DNA of 12,793 nucleotides from JAZGBC01 sp036444495 (GTDB lineage Bacteria; Pseudomonadota; Alphaproteobacteria; Kiloniellales; J153), in assembly GCA_036444495.1 (NCBI GenBank), contig JAZGBC010000235.1:1-12793 (forward strand), in the 5' to 3' direction. Shown here piece after piece: positions 6,046 to 12,748 of this stretch. Both the position numbers and the translations under genes were made by a program. Positions within the stretch are counted from its first letter, which is position 1, and each line of letters begins with the position of its first letter. The notes under the pieces are model-generated. The model was not told the origin of the DNA, ran no database searches, and was given only the letters and a program-made list of their open reading frames with translations.

Positions 6046-6825
6046 TTGTGGGCTTCCGGCGATTCCTACGACGCCTATATTGGGCGATGGAGCCGTCAGA
6101 TTGCGCCGCTGTTCCTAGAGTGGGTCGAAGCCGGGCCCGGCCTGCGCTGGCTGGATGTGGGCTGCGGGACCGGGGCCCTGTCGCAGGCGATTATCGAGTA
6201 TTGCGACCCGGCGGACCTCATCGGCTTGGAGCCCGCCGAATCCTTTCGGGAACGGGCAAGCGCCGTGATAGCCGATCCGCGCGCGCGTTTCGAGGCCGGC
6301 GATGCCGCCGCGCTGCCCCTGGACGACGGCAACCGCGACGTCGCCGTCTCGGGCCTGGTGCTGAATTTCGTGCCGGACCGGAAAAGGGCGCTGGCGGAAA
6401 TGAAACGCGTGACCGCCGCGGGCGGGACGGTCGCGTTCTATGTGTGGGATTACCCGGGCGGTGGGCTGGAGCTGCTGCGCGCCTTCTGGACTGCCGCTAC
6501 CGCGCTGGACCCGGCCGCCGAAGCCTTTACCGAAAGCCGGCGCTTTCCATTTTGCGAACCCGAGAGTCTGACGGCCCTGGCGCGCTCCGGCGGCCTCGGC
6601 GAGGTCGCCGTCGAGGCGATCGAGGTGCCTTGCGTCTTTCGCGATTTCGACGATTACTGGCGTCCGTTCACGCTCGGCACGGGGCCGGCGCCCGGATATT
6701 ATCTGAGCCTTCCGCAGGAAGGCCGCGACGCCCTGCGGGCGAAGCTGGAGAGCAACCTGCCGCGCGGCGGCGGCGGATCGATCCCGCTGAAGGCCCGCGC
6801 CTGGGCCGTCCGCGGACGAGCGTGA
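6046..6825 (+). CDS. Class I SAM-dependent methyltransferase
   Basis: At least 259 residues in one frame give a Methyltransf_11-type Rossmann methyltransferase. Motif I is WLDVGCGTG (35-43), the acidic SAM ribose ligand is in GLEPAE (60-65, Glu62), and GDAAALPL (85-92) and the post-motif region around VLNFVPDRKRALAEMKRV follow. It transfers a methyl group from SAM to an unknown acceptor. The start is uncertain. No in-frame ATG or GTG lies at the front; TTG at 6046 would begin LWASGDSYDAYIGRW. The frame stays open upstream and reads ITDASGHDLWASG, which looks like real protein, with ATA at 6022 placed 7 bases after GGAAG. Either ATA is used or an ATG has been lost. It is convergent with the hydrolase-cyclase gene, 8 bp apart. 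Confidence 0.87.
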   Translation: MWASGDSYDAYIGRWSRQIAPLFLEWVEAGPGLRWLDVGCGTGALSQAIIEYCDPADLIGLEPAESFRERASAVIADPRARFEAGDAAALPLDDGNRDVAVSGLVLNFVPDRKRALAEMKRVTAAGGTVAFYVWDYPGGGLELLRAFWTAATALDPAAEAFTESRRFPFCEPESLTALARSGGLGEVAVEAIEVPCVFRDFDDYWRPFTLGTGPAPGYYLSLPQEGRDALRAKLESNLPRGGGGSIPLKARAWAVRGRA

Positions 6826-6833
6826 CCGTTGCT

Positions 6834-8159
6834 TCAGTCCCGCACCCGGTAAAGCTGCCAGTCATCGGGCACACCCTTTAGCACGTGAAGGCCGAAATCC
6901 TCGAAATCAAGGCCGGAGCCGGCAACCAGATCCTTCACCGTGCGCGAGACGATGATCTCTCGCGGCGGCGCGAGATCGGTGATGCGGGCCGCGATATGTA
7001 GCGCCACTCCGGAAAATTCGCCCCCCACCAGCTCGCACTCGCCGGTATGGACGCCGGCGCGTATATCGACGCCGATCCCGGCGACCGTCTCGCGGAGCGC
7101 CTCGGCGCAGCGAACCGCCCTGGCCGGCCCGTCGAACGACATGACGAAGCCGTCACCGGTGGTATTGATCTCCTTGCCGTTAAAGGCCACCAGTTCCTGG
7201 CGAACGAGGGAATTATGCGCCTCGCGCAGGTCGCTCCAGTCGCGGTCACCGCGCTTTGCGGCGATCTGCGTCGAGCCGACGATATCGGTGAACATGATGG
7301 TCGACAGCACGCGGTCGCCAACCGCTTTCGGTCGGCCGCCGGTCAGGAACTCCTCTATCGATTGCAGGATGTCCTCGACGCCCACCAGCCAGGGCAGATG
7401 ATCGTCTGAATCGATCTCGACCAGCTTCGCCCCGGGAATCTTCTCGGCGAGATAGCGCCCATGCCCGATCTCGCACGTCCGATCGCCCTTTGCATGCACC
7501 ACCAGGGTTGGAGCCTGGATCGTGGGCAGAACATGGCGGATATCGATCTCGCAATTGGCGCGGGTTATCGCCACGGCCGCGCCGGGGCTGGCGCTCAAGC
7601 GCAGGAATCGCGTCCACCAGCGGGTGAAGCGCTCGTCCCCCACGGCGCTCGGTGCCCGCATGTCCAACAAAGAATCGCTCGGCCAGGTTGACGCAAGCGA
7701 TTCGATGAATTTCTCATGTGCCGCCGGCTCCGGGCCGAACGGATAACCGGGCGCCCTGAGTCTTCGCGCGTAGCCACCGATCATGACCAGCCCCGTTGTG
7801 CGTTCCGGATAGGTTGCCGCGAACAGGGCGCACATGACTCCACCCTCGGAATAACCGACCAGCGCCGCGCACTGCGACCCCACGGCGTCCATCACCGCGC
7901 GCACGTCGTCCATGCGCTCTTCCAGGGTCGGTGTGTCGGTTACCCTGTCGGAAAGACCAGTGCCGCGTTTGTCGAACAGGATCAGACGGGAAAATCCGGC
8001 GAGCCGGCGCAGGAAGCGGCTCATCTTGGGCTCTTCCCAGAACACCTCGATATTGGAAACCCAACCGGGCACCAGCACTAGATCAATCGGCCCGTCGCCA
8101 ACGACCTGATAGGCGATATTGACCCCTTCGCTAAGCGTGTAATGGGTTTCCGGCACCAT
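6834..8159 (-). CDS. Alpha/beta hydrolase fused to class III adenylate/guanylate cyclase
   Basis: The 441-residue protein joins two complete modules. Residues 1-272 are an alpha/beta hydrolase with the nucleophile elbow GYSEGG (102-107, Ser104), probable acid Asp226 (GDRTC) and His254 (DDHLPW). Residues 283-441 are a class III cyclase homology domain. It has FTDIVGST (290-297, metal Asp292), TTGDGFVM (333-340, metal Asp336), GVHTGE (369-374), HIAARI (388-393) and the typical ending LKGVPDDWQLYRV. It should make cAMP or cGMP, with the hydrolase part perhaps sensing a small ligand. This two-module architecture is known in alphaproteobacteria. ATG at 8159 is chosen over TTG at 8222 because family homology begins just after it and a -10-like TATACT lies between them. 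No membrane segment is seen. Confidence 0.9.
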   Translation of the reverse strand: MVPETHYTLSEGVNIAYQVVGDGPIDLVLVPGWVSNIEVFWEEPKMSRFLRRLAGFSRLILFDKRGTGLSDRVTDTPTLEERMDDVRAVMDAVGSQCAALVGYSEGGVMCALFAATYPERTTGLVMIGGYARRLRAPGYPFGPEPAAHEKFIESLASTWPSDSLLDMRAPSAVGDERFTRWWTRFLRLSASPGAAVAITRANCEIDIRHVLPTIQAPTLVVHAKGDRTCEIGHGRYLAEKIPGAKLVEIDSDDHLPWLVGVEDILQSIEEFLTGGRPKAVGDRVLSTIMFTDIVGSTQIAAKRGDRDWSDLREAHNSLVRQELVAFNGKEINTTGDGFVMSFDGPARAVRCAEALRETVAGIGVDIRAGVHTGECELVGGEFSGVALHIAARITDLAPPREIIVSRTVKDLVAGSGLDFEDFGLHVLKGVPDDWQLYRVRD

Positions 8160-8178
8160 GGCTGCACCCGTGGTTAAC

Positions 8179-8209
8179 GGGCCGTCAGTATAGTCTGGGG
8201 CCGTCAGTA
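8179..8209 (-). promoter_or_regulatory. Paired 12-bp direct repeats upstream of the hydrolase-cyclase gene
   Basis: On the minus strand TACTGACGGCCC occurs at 8209-8198 and again at 8190-8179, a spacing of 19 bp. A -10-like TATACT (8192-8187) abuts the second copy, putting a transcript start near 8180, about 20 bases before the ATG. I see no convincing -35 box, as expected for an activator-dependent promoter. The repeats are operator candidates; the protein that would bind is unknown. Confidence 0.45.
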
Positions 8210-8375
8210 CGCGCCACACCAATCAATCGGCAGGAAGCCCGCGTCGTTCGCCGCCAACTGAAGGACGGGAGTCAATGACCGCGCCGGGTCAACAGCGGCC
8301 GTACCGATGACGCTCGCGCCAAGGTCTAACGTTGGGCGTGAAAGCAGATGGAGCGGCCACCCCCCCCTCCCGCCT

Positions 8376-8404
8376 TTGAGCCCCCCGGGAAATTCGGCTA
8401 GCAT
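8376..8404 (+). promoter_or_regulatory. Candidate promoter of the mipZ operon
   Basis: TTGAGC (8376-8381), 17 bp and TAGCAT (8399-8404) resemble sigma70 boxes. The start would be near 8411, with a 30-base leader before the ATG at 8443. The rest of the 8223-8442 gap shows no gene or RNA I can recognise. Confidence 0.4.
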
Positions 8405-8442
8405 GACCCCTGTTCCAGTGCAGCGGGCGAACGGGGAGAGCC

Positions 8443-8985
8443 ATGCTTCAACAGGCCGCGCGGGCCAAGGTCTTCGGCAAGCTGCTCGCCTCGCTGCAAG
8501 GCGCGGCGCGGGGCAGCCGCGAGCTGGATATCATCATTTCCTATCTGCTCGGGGACACGACGAGCGAGGCCGGCCAGATGATCCAGCTCCTGGTCGAGGA
8601 GGGCTACCCCTGGAACGTCATCTCCGAGCTACTGGACGAGGAGCTGCCGCCCTACACGCGCGCGCTCGATGCGGCGCTGCCGGGCGAGAATATCGTCCTC
8701 ACGCTCTATTCGCCGCGCCGCTCCAAGTGGGCGGCGTCCCACCGCAAGCCCGACGGAGAGCAGGTCCTGGTCTGGGCCGCCACCGAGCCGCTGGCGCGCC
8801 GCTGCGCCGCGCTCAAGGGGCTGAGCACACACACGGCGGCCCGTCCGGCGCCGCGTCCGGCGGCGGCACCGCCGCGGCCCAAGGCCGAAGCGTCGGCGGC
8901 AACGCGGCCAGCCGTAGAGCCGGCGCCGCGGCGGCAGGCCGAGGAAGAGGAAATGGCCGAGAGCGAATGGAAGATTCTGTTCTAG
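8443..8985 (+). CDS. Uncharacterised protein encoded just upstream of mipZ
   Basis: I do not recognise this 180-residue protein with certainty. It has a folded N-terminal region (about 1-126), an Ala/Pro/Arg-rich disordered linker (about 127-162), an acidic patch EEEEMAESE and a terminal EWKILF. Within the N-terminal part, residues 66-126 (from ELPPYTRALDAALPG to EPLARRCAALKGL) resemble, from memory, the small phage ABA-sandwich type domain (DUF2591-like); this is weak. No signal peptide or membrane segment is seen. GGGGAGAG (8433-8440) is well placed before the ATG. The gene is 30 bp ahead of mipZ in the same direction, so the two are probably co-transcribed. A division or chromosome-positioning role is a context-based guess only. 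Confidence 0.85.
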   Translation: MLQQAARAKVFGKLLASLQGAARGSRELDIIISYLLGDTTSEAGQMIQLLVEEGYPWNVISELLDEELPPYTRALDAALPGENIVLTLYSPRRSKWAASHRKPDGEQVLVWAATEPLARRCAALKGLSTHTAARPAPRPAAAPPRPKAEASAATRPAVEPAPRRQAEEEEMAESEWKILF

Positions 8986-9015
8986 AAACCGCGGAGCGGG
9001 GAAGCGACTGAGGCG

Positions 9016-9861
9016 ATGGACGGCTCGATCATAAAAACCGCCCCCGGCGAGCCGCGGCCCTATATCGTCGTGCTCGGCAACGAGAAGGGCGGCACGGGCA
9101 AATCGACCACGGCCATGCACCTGATCGTCGCCCTGCTCCAGATGGGCTTCAAGGTCGGCAGCATCGATCTCGACGCCCGCCAGCAGAGCCTGACGCGCTA
9201 TCTCGCCAACCGCCGCAGCTACGGGGCCGAGGGCGGGGTTCCGCTCGTCCAGCCCGAACACCGCTGCATCGAGGACGCGCGCCTGGACACCAGGTCCGAG
9301 TCCGAGAAACGGGAGCGCGCGCGCCTGCGCAAGGCCTGCGGCGAGTTGGCACACTGCAACTTCATCGTGATCGACACGCCGGGCAGCGACAGCTACCTCT
9401 CGCGCCTGGCGCACGAGAACGCCGACACCCTGATCACGCCGCTGAACGACTCCTTTCTCGACATCGACGTGATCGCGCAGATCGACCGCCGGCGCCGCGA
9501 GGTCCTGGCGCCCAGCACCTACAGCCTGATGGTCTGGGAACAGAACAACCGCCGGGTGCTCGCCGGCCAGCCGCCCATCGACTGGGTCGTCATGCGCAAC
9601 CGCCTGACCCACATCGAGGCGCGCAACAAGCGGGAGATCGCCGATCTCTTGACCCAGCTCGCCCGGCGCATCGGTTTTCGCCTGGCGCCCGGCTTCGGCG
9701 AGCGCGTGGTCTTTCGCGAGCTGTTCCTCAAGGGCATGACCCTGCTCGACCTGCCCGCGGACGATCCCTCGCTGCCGCCCAACCCGAGCCACCTCTCGGC
9801 GCGGCAGGAGATCCACGATCTGCTGGAGACCATCGGCCTCGTCGAGCGGGCGCCGGCTTAG
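9016..9861 (+). CDS. mipZ: Division plane positioning ATPase MipZ
   Basis: The 281-residue protein is a ParA/MinD-family ATPase of the MipZ type. GNEKGGTGKSTTAMH (21-35) holds the deviant Walker A with Lys24 and Lys29. IDLDARQQSLTRY (50-62) is the Walker A' region with the DLD.RQ signature of MipZ, and FIVIDTPGSDS (116-126) is Walker B. TPLNDSFLDID (141-151) is also MipZ-like. In Caulobacter, MipZ binds ParB near the origins and forms a bipolar gradient that inhibits FtsZ, so the Z-ring forms at midcell. No parB is nearby, which is normal for mipZ. The start ATG has a short TGAGG close upstream. A strong hairpin follows 5 bp after the stop. It is co-oriented with the uncharacterised gene ahead of it. 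Confidence 0.93.
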   Translation: MDGSIIKTAPGEPRPYIVVLGNEKGGTGKSTTAMHLIVALLQMGFKVGSIDLDARQQSLTRYLANRRSYGAEGGVPLVQPEHRCIEDARLDTRSESEKRERARLRKACGELAHCNFIVIDTPGSDSYLSRLAHENADTLITPLNDSFLDIDVIAQIDRRRREVLAPSTYSLMVWEQNNRRVLAGQPPIDWVVMRNRLTHIEARNKREIADLLTQLARRIGFRLAPGFGERVVFRELFLKGMTLLDLPADDPSLPPNPSHLSARQEIHDLLETIGLVERAPA

Positions 9862-9866
9862 TGCAC

Positions 9867-9885
9867 GATCCGGCCAAGCCGGATC
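9867..9885 (+). terminator. Hairpin after mipZ, possible terminator
   Basis: Perfect 8-bp arms, GATCCGGC and GCCGGATC, enclose the loop CAA. It begins 5 bp after the mipZ stop. No T-run follows, so it may terminate poorly, rely on Rho, or protect the mRNA 3' end. Confidence 0.5.
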
Positions 9886-10001
9886 ACCCCCCTCCAACCT
9901 CCCCCCATCAAGGGGGGAGGCTATTAAGGATCGACGTCGCGCGGCCTTTCTTCCCTCCCCCTTGACGGGGGAGGGTGGCGCGGAGCGCCGGGTGGGGGTG
10001 A
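9884..10001. repeat. 118-bp compound palindromic repeat element (REP/MITE-like)
   Basis: The ends TCACCCCCCTCC (9884-9895) and GGGTGGGGGTGA (9990-10001) are imperfect inverted repeats. Inside are a hairpin with 9-bp arms CCTCCCCCC/GGGGGGAGG (9898-9920, loop ATCAA), a second with arms CCCTCCCCC/GGGGGAGGG (9953-9975, loop TTGAC), and a small GGCGC/GCGCC hairpin (9977-9989). C/G-rich palindromes of this look are widespread intergenic repeats in alphaproteobacteria. It sits between the convergent mipZ and SPOR genes and has no coding capacity. Confidence 0.75.
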
Positions 10002-10002
10002 C

Positions 10003-10017
10003 TGCGGCAAGGCCGCA
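10003..10017. terminator. Short hairpin beside the palindromic element
   Basis: TGCGGC and GCCGCA form perfect 6-bp arms around AAG. It lies 65 bp beyond the stop of the leftward SPOR gene and could serve as its terminator on the minus strand, or be the outer edge of the repeat element. There is no clear T-run. Confidence 0.35.
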
Positions 10018-10082
10018 AGAGCGTTGTTTCAAACCCTGGAGGCAAAGAAGAAACACCGACACACAAAGACCCTCGCCGGCGG

Positions 10083-11375
10083 TCAGTTCCGCACGGACGC
10101 CTTGACCACCAGGCACTCCTGGCGCCGGGCGGCGAGTCGGGCGCAGAGCTTCGCCGCGTCGCTCAGCTTGCCGAAGGCACCGGTACGCAGCCGTATGACG
10201 GGCCCCCGGCTGGCGAGCTTGGCTTCGTCCAGGGCCAGCTTCATGTCGCTCAGGAGCCCGGGGAAGCGGCGCTGAAGCTTGCGCCACTCGGCCTCCGCCC
10301 CGGCCTTGGTCTTGACCGAGGCCAGTTGCACCGCAAAGCCCGGCGCGTTTTCAGATAGCGCCACGCCGTGCCCGTTGGCGGCCCGCGCCGGCACCGGTTT
10401 GCGCGCCGGCACGGGGGCGAGATCGGCTCGCGGGCCGTCTTCGCCCGCCCGGCTCTCCGGTTCGGGCTCGCCCGGCGCCGGCAGGCTCACGCCGCCTTGC
10501 ACCGACTTGACCACCAGGCCGAAGTCGTGCGCCCCAATAGGCAGCGGCGCGGCCGGGATGAAGACCCACTCCCCATAGGCGTCCGCGGCCGTGGTCCCGA
10601 TGGGCTCACCGTTATCGAGAATGATGAGCTCGGCCCAGGGCGCGGCGCGGCCGGCGATGACGGCGCTGCCGTCGGGGTCGATCCGCACCACGTCGACCGA
10701 AGGTTTGATGGCCGGAACGGGTTCGGTGGGAACCGCCGGTTCGTTCGCCTCCACCGGCGCGGCGGCTTCGGTCGTTTCAGTGGATTCAGCCTGCTCGGCA
10801 GGTGCGGCCGCTTCGCCGGCCGGAGCGCCCGGTTCCTCGCTGGCCTGTTCGGGCGGGGCGGCGCCGGGCTGTTCTTGCGGCGCCGGTTGGGACGGAGCCG
10901 TCAGCGGGATAACCTTCTCAACTTCGACGCCCGGTCCCTCATAGTTCGCGTACCAGCCCAAGGCGGCCACCCCCAGCAGGACAGTCAACGCCAGGACGCC
11001 GCCCATGAGCCCGTTGCTACGGCGGACCCTGGCCTTCTTGGGCAGGCCCATGCGCCAAGCCGGCTCCACGGCCGGGGCTCTCTTGGATGGCGTCTCTGTT
11101 CTCGCCTCGGCTGCGGGCGGCGCAACGCGCGGCGGTTTGCGCGGCTCGACCGCGGGCCGGATTGACTCCTCTTCCCGGCTCAGGAACTCGAATGACAGCA
11201 GGCTCGCCGGCGGCGCCGGGTCGGCCTTGCCGGCGGCCTCGCCGGGCCTATCCGGTACAGGTTCCTGCACGCCGGATCGGAGCGGCGCGGCCGCAAGGCC
11301 GCCCAGGCCCAGCGGCACGGCAGCCCCCTTGCGCGCGAGCAAGGCCTCGCCCGCGTCCCTTTGCTGTAGCGTCAT
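10083..11375 (-). CDS. Membrane-anchored SPOR-domain protein
   Basis: The 430-residue protein has five regions. These are a cytoplasmic Pro/Ala-rich stretch (1-110), a basic patch KKARVRRS followed by one membrane helix (about 122-142), and a long Pro/Ala/Glu periplasmic linker (150-225). Then come a beta-sandwich, Ig-like segment (226-292, VDVVRIDPDGSAVIAGRAAP, ending FGLVVKSVQ) and a C-terminal SPOR domain (345-430, FAVQLASVKTKAGAEAEW). SPOR domains bind denuded glycan strands at the septum. The Ig-like segment resembles one found in alphaproteobacterial LysM proteins. Cys411 and Cys421 lie close together in the SPOR domain. The start ATG is 1 bp after the ParA stop, so translation is probably coupled. 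Type II topology is expected, giving a cytoplasmic tail that could meet ParA. The exact role is unknown. Confidence 0.85.
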   Translation of the reverse strand: MTLQQRDAGEALLARKGAAVPLGLGGLAAAPLRSGVQEPVPDRPGEAAGKADPAPPASLLSFEFLSREEESIRPAVEPRKPPRVAPPAAEARTETPSKRAPAVEPAWRMGLPKKARVRRSNGLMGGVLALTVLLGVAALGWYANYEGPGVEVEKVIPLTAPSQPAPQEQPGAAPPEQASEEPGAPAGEAAAPAEQAESTETTEAAAPVEANEPAVPTEPVPAIKPSVDVVRIDPDGSAVIAGRAAPWAELIILDNGEPIGTTAADAYGEWVFIPAAPLPIGAHDFGLVVKSVQGGVSLPAPGEPEPESRAGEDGPRADLAPVPARKPVPARAANGHGVALSENAPGFAVQLASVKTKAGAEAEWRKLQRRFPGLLSDMKLALDEAKLASRGPVIRLRTGAFGKLSDAAKLCARLAARRQECLVVKASVRN

Positions 11376-11376
11376 G

Positions 11377-12084
11377 TCAGGCTTTGCCTCCCCCTCCGGC
11401 CACGGCGAAGAGTTCCGGCTGTGCCGCGCGTGGCGGCGGCGCCGGCATAATGCGGCGCAAGGCCGTCCCGCTCAGGCGGTGCTGCAGATAGGACCAGAGC
11501 CGCGCGATCTCGTCCCCCGAGCGGGTCTCGCCGGGCAGCTCCATGACGGTCCGCCCGTCGATCATGCTGGCGGCGAAATCGACCCGCTGATGCACGATGA
11601 CCGGCGCCAGCATGCCGTGCTGCGACAGGATGGTGACGATTTCGTTGGTGATCCGCGCGCGCGGCGTGGCGCCGTTGACCACGAAGACCTGGGGCTTGCC
11701 CAACTCCTCGGCCAGTTCCACCGTCGCGCCGATGGAGCGCAGGTCATGGGGGCTGGGCCGGGTCGGGATGACCACCAGATCGGCGTGCCCCACCATGGTC
11801 CGCACGGATTCGTCCAGCGCCGGCGGGGTGTCGACGACCAGAAGCTCCACACCCATGTCCGTCAGGCGCGCCATGTCGTCCGACAGGCTGCTGAGCGTGG
11901 TCTGAACGAAATGCGGGGCCAAGGCCGCCCGCTTGTTCCACCAGTCGGCCAGACTGCCCTGGGGATCGATATCAATGAGCGCGACGGGACCGTTTCCCGC
12001 CCGTTCCGCTTGCACGGACAGGTGTCCGGCAAGCGTTGTCTTCCCTGACCCGCCCTTGCGAGAGGCGAGCACAACGACTTTCAT
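11377..12084 (-). CDS. Orphan ParA-family ATPase
   Basis: The 235-residue protein (from ATG 12084) is a ParA/Soj-type ATPase. It has the deviant Walker A KGGSGKTT (10-17), LIDIDPQGSLADWW (37-50) and Walker B VVDTPP (83-88). I prefer this ATG to the one at 12114 because MKVVVLASRKGGSGKTT is the normal beginning and GGGGGG (12097-12092) serves as a ribosome site. There is no ParB or parS-like gene near, so it is unlikely to be the chromosomal segregation ParA. Orphan ParAs position cargoes such as chemotaxis arrays or polar complexes. The coupled SPOR-domain membrane protein suggests an envelope or septal cargo, which is inference. Its C-terminus is Pro/Gly/Ala-rich. Confidence 0.9.
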   Translation of the reverse strand: MKVVVLASRKGGSGKTTLAGHLSVQAERAGNGPVALIDIDPQGSLADWWNKRAALAPHFVQTTLSSLSDDMARLTDMGVELLVVDTPPALDESVRTMVGHADLVVIPTRPSPHDLRSIGATVELAEELGKPQVFVVNGATPRARITNEIVTILSQHGMLAPVIVHQRVDFAASMIDGRTVMELPGETRSGDEIARLWSYLQHRLSGTALRRIMPAPPPRAAQPELFAVAGGGGKA

Positions 12085-12165
12085 CCTAGAACCCCCCGAC
12101 GCTGGCCGTCTCATGACCAGGCCGCTACGTGCCGTTTCTGCTTAAATATCCCCCCGAGGACGCGA

Positions 12166-12193
12166 ATCATACAACATATTCGGTTCGTTTCAA
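12166..12193 (-). promoter_or_regulatory. Sigma70-like promoter of the parA-SPOR operon
   Basis: On the minus strand TTGAAA (12193-12188), a 16-bp spacer and TATGAT (12171-12166) match the consensus at 5 of 6 positions each. Transcription would start near 12159, giving a leader of about 75 bases. Just upstream is a palindrome GCATA-N5-TATGC (12196-12210), where an activator could bind. The stretch 12145-12260 is unusually AT-rich. Confidence 0.6.
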
Positions 12194-12272
12194 GGGCATA
12201 CACTATATGCGGACAAACGCAAACTCGGCTTGCCGGATTGGGGCCAGCGATCCGCTTCCCAAGATTTATTGC

Positions 12273-12731
12273 CTAACCGCGCCGGGCCTGGAAAAAATCG
12301 CGCAGCAGGGCGGCCGAGCGCGTCTCCTCCAGTCCGCCCACCACCTCGGGACGGTGGTGGCAGCTCGTTTGCTCGAAGATGCGCGGCCCGTGGTCCACCC
12401 CGCCACCCTTGGGGTCGTAGGCGCCGAAGTAGAGCCGGCGCAGGCGGGCCAGCGAGATGGCCGCCGCGCACATGGGGCAGGGCTCCAGGGTCACGTAGAG
12501 ATCGGCTTCGGTCAGGCGTTTGAGGCCGAGGCCTTGGGCGGCCGCGCGGATCACCAGAAGCTCGGCGTGCGCCGTGGGGTCGTGGTCCGTCTCGACCCGG
12601 TTGTGGGCGCGCGCTAGGACCTCGCCGCTCGCCCCGTCGACCAGCACGGCGCCCACCGGAACCTCGCCCGATTCGGCGGCGCGCGCGGCCTGTTCCAACG
12701 CAAGCTCCATGGGGGACCGGGGGCCGGACAT
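12273..12731 (-). CDS. tadA: tRNA-specific adenosine deaminase TadA
   Basis: The 152-residue protein (from ATG 12731) is a zinc-dependent deaminase of the cytidine-deaminase fold. HAE at 55-57 holds zinc ligand His55 and proton shuttle Glu57, and PCPMC at 84-88 holds Cys85 and Cys88. Conserved NRVETDHDPTAHAE and LARLRRLYFGAYDPKGGGVD support TadA over other deaminases. It converts A34 of tRNA-Arg(ACG) to inosine and is normally essential. A TTG at 12770 would add 13 residues unlike the family, so the ATG is preferred. AGG 8 bases upstream may be the ribosome site; it lies inside a perfect palindrome (12732-12748). The parA promoter begins 80 bp beyond the stop. Confidence 0.95.
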   Translation of the reverse strand: MSGPRSPMELALEQAARAAESGEVPVGAVLVDGASGEVLARAHNRVETDHDPTAHAELLVIRAAAQGLGLKRLTEADLYVTLEPCPMCAAAISLARLRRLYFGAYDPKGGGVDHGPRIFEQTSCHHRPEVVGGLEETRSAALLRDFFQARRG

Positions 12732-12748
12732 GGCGGCAGCCTGCCGCC
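12732..12748. repeat. Perfect 8-bp inverted repeat directly before the tadA start
   Basis: GGCGGCAG and CTGCCGCC flank a single central C, abutting the ATG of tadA and covering its presumed ribosome site. It could be an operator or an mRNA structure limiting translation, or a GC-rich coincidence. From 12749 to the right edge I see no gene. Confidence 0.4.

Noticed and set aside
8160..8222. TTG at 8222 as start of the hydrolase-cyclase protein
   Set aside because: It adds 21 residues before the family's usual beginning and overlaps the direct repeats and the -10-like box. ATG at 8159 is simpler.
8204..8404. A 66-codon minus-strand open frame upstream of the hydrolase-cyclase gene
   Set aside because: It overlaps the presumed control region, has no ribosome site I can see and matches no family I know. 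Part reads like protein, but not enough to call.
8629..10287. A 552-codon open frame on the minus strand across mipZ and its upstream gene
   Set aside because: It is antisense to two well-supported genes, has Arg/Gly/Ala-rich composition typical of GC-rich shadow frames, and runs through the palindromic repeat. No family motif is visible.
11005..12048. A 347-codon plus-strand open frame opposite the ParA and SPOR genes
   Set aside because: It crosses two genes on the other strand with strong motifs, and its own translation is low-complexity.
12085..12114. ATG at 12114 as start of the ParA gene
   Set aside because: It adds MRRPASGGSR before a standard ParA N-terminus and has no good ribosome site, unlike ATG 12084.
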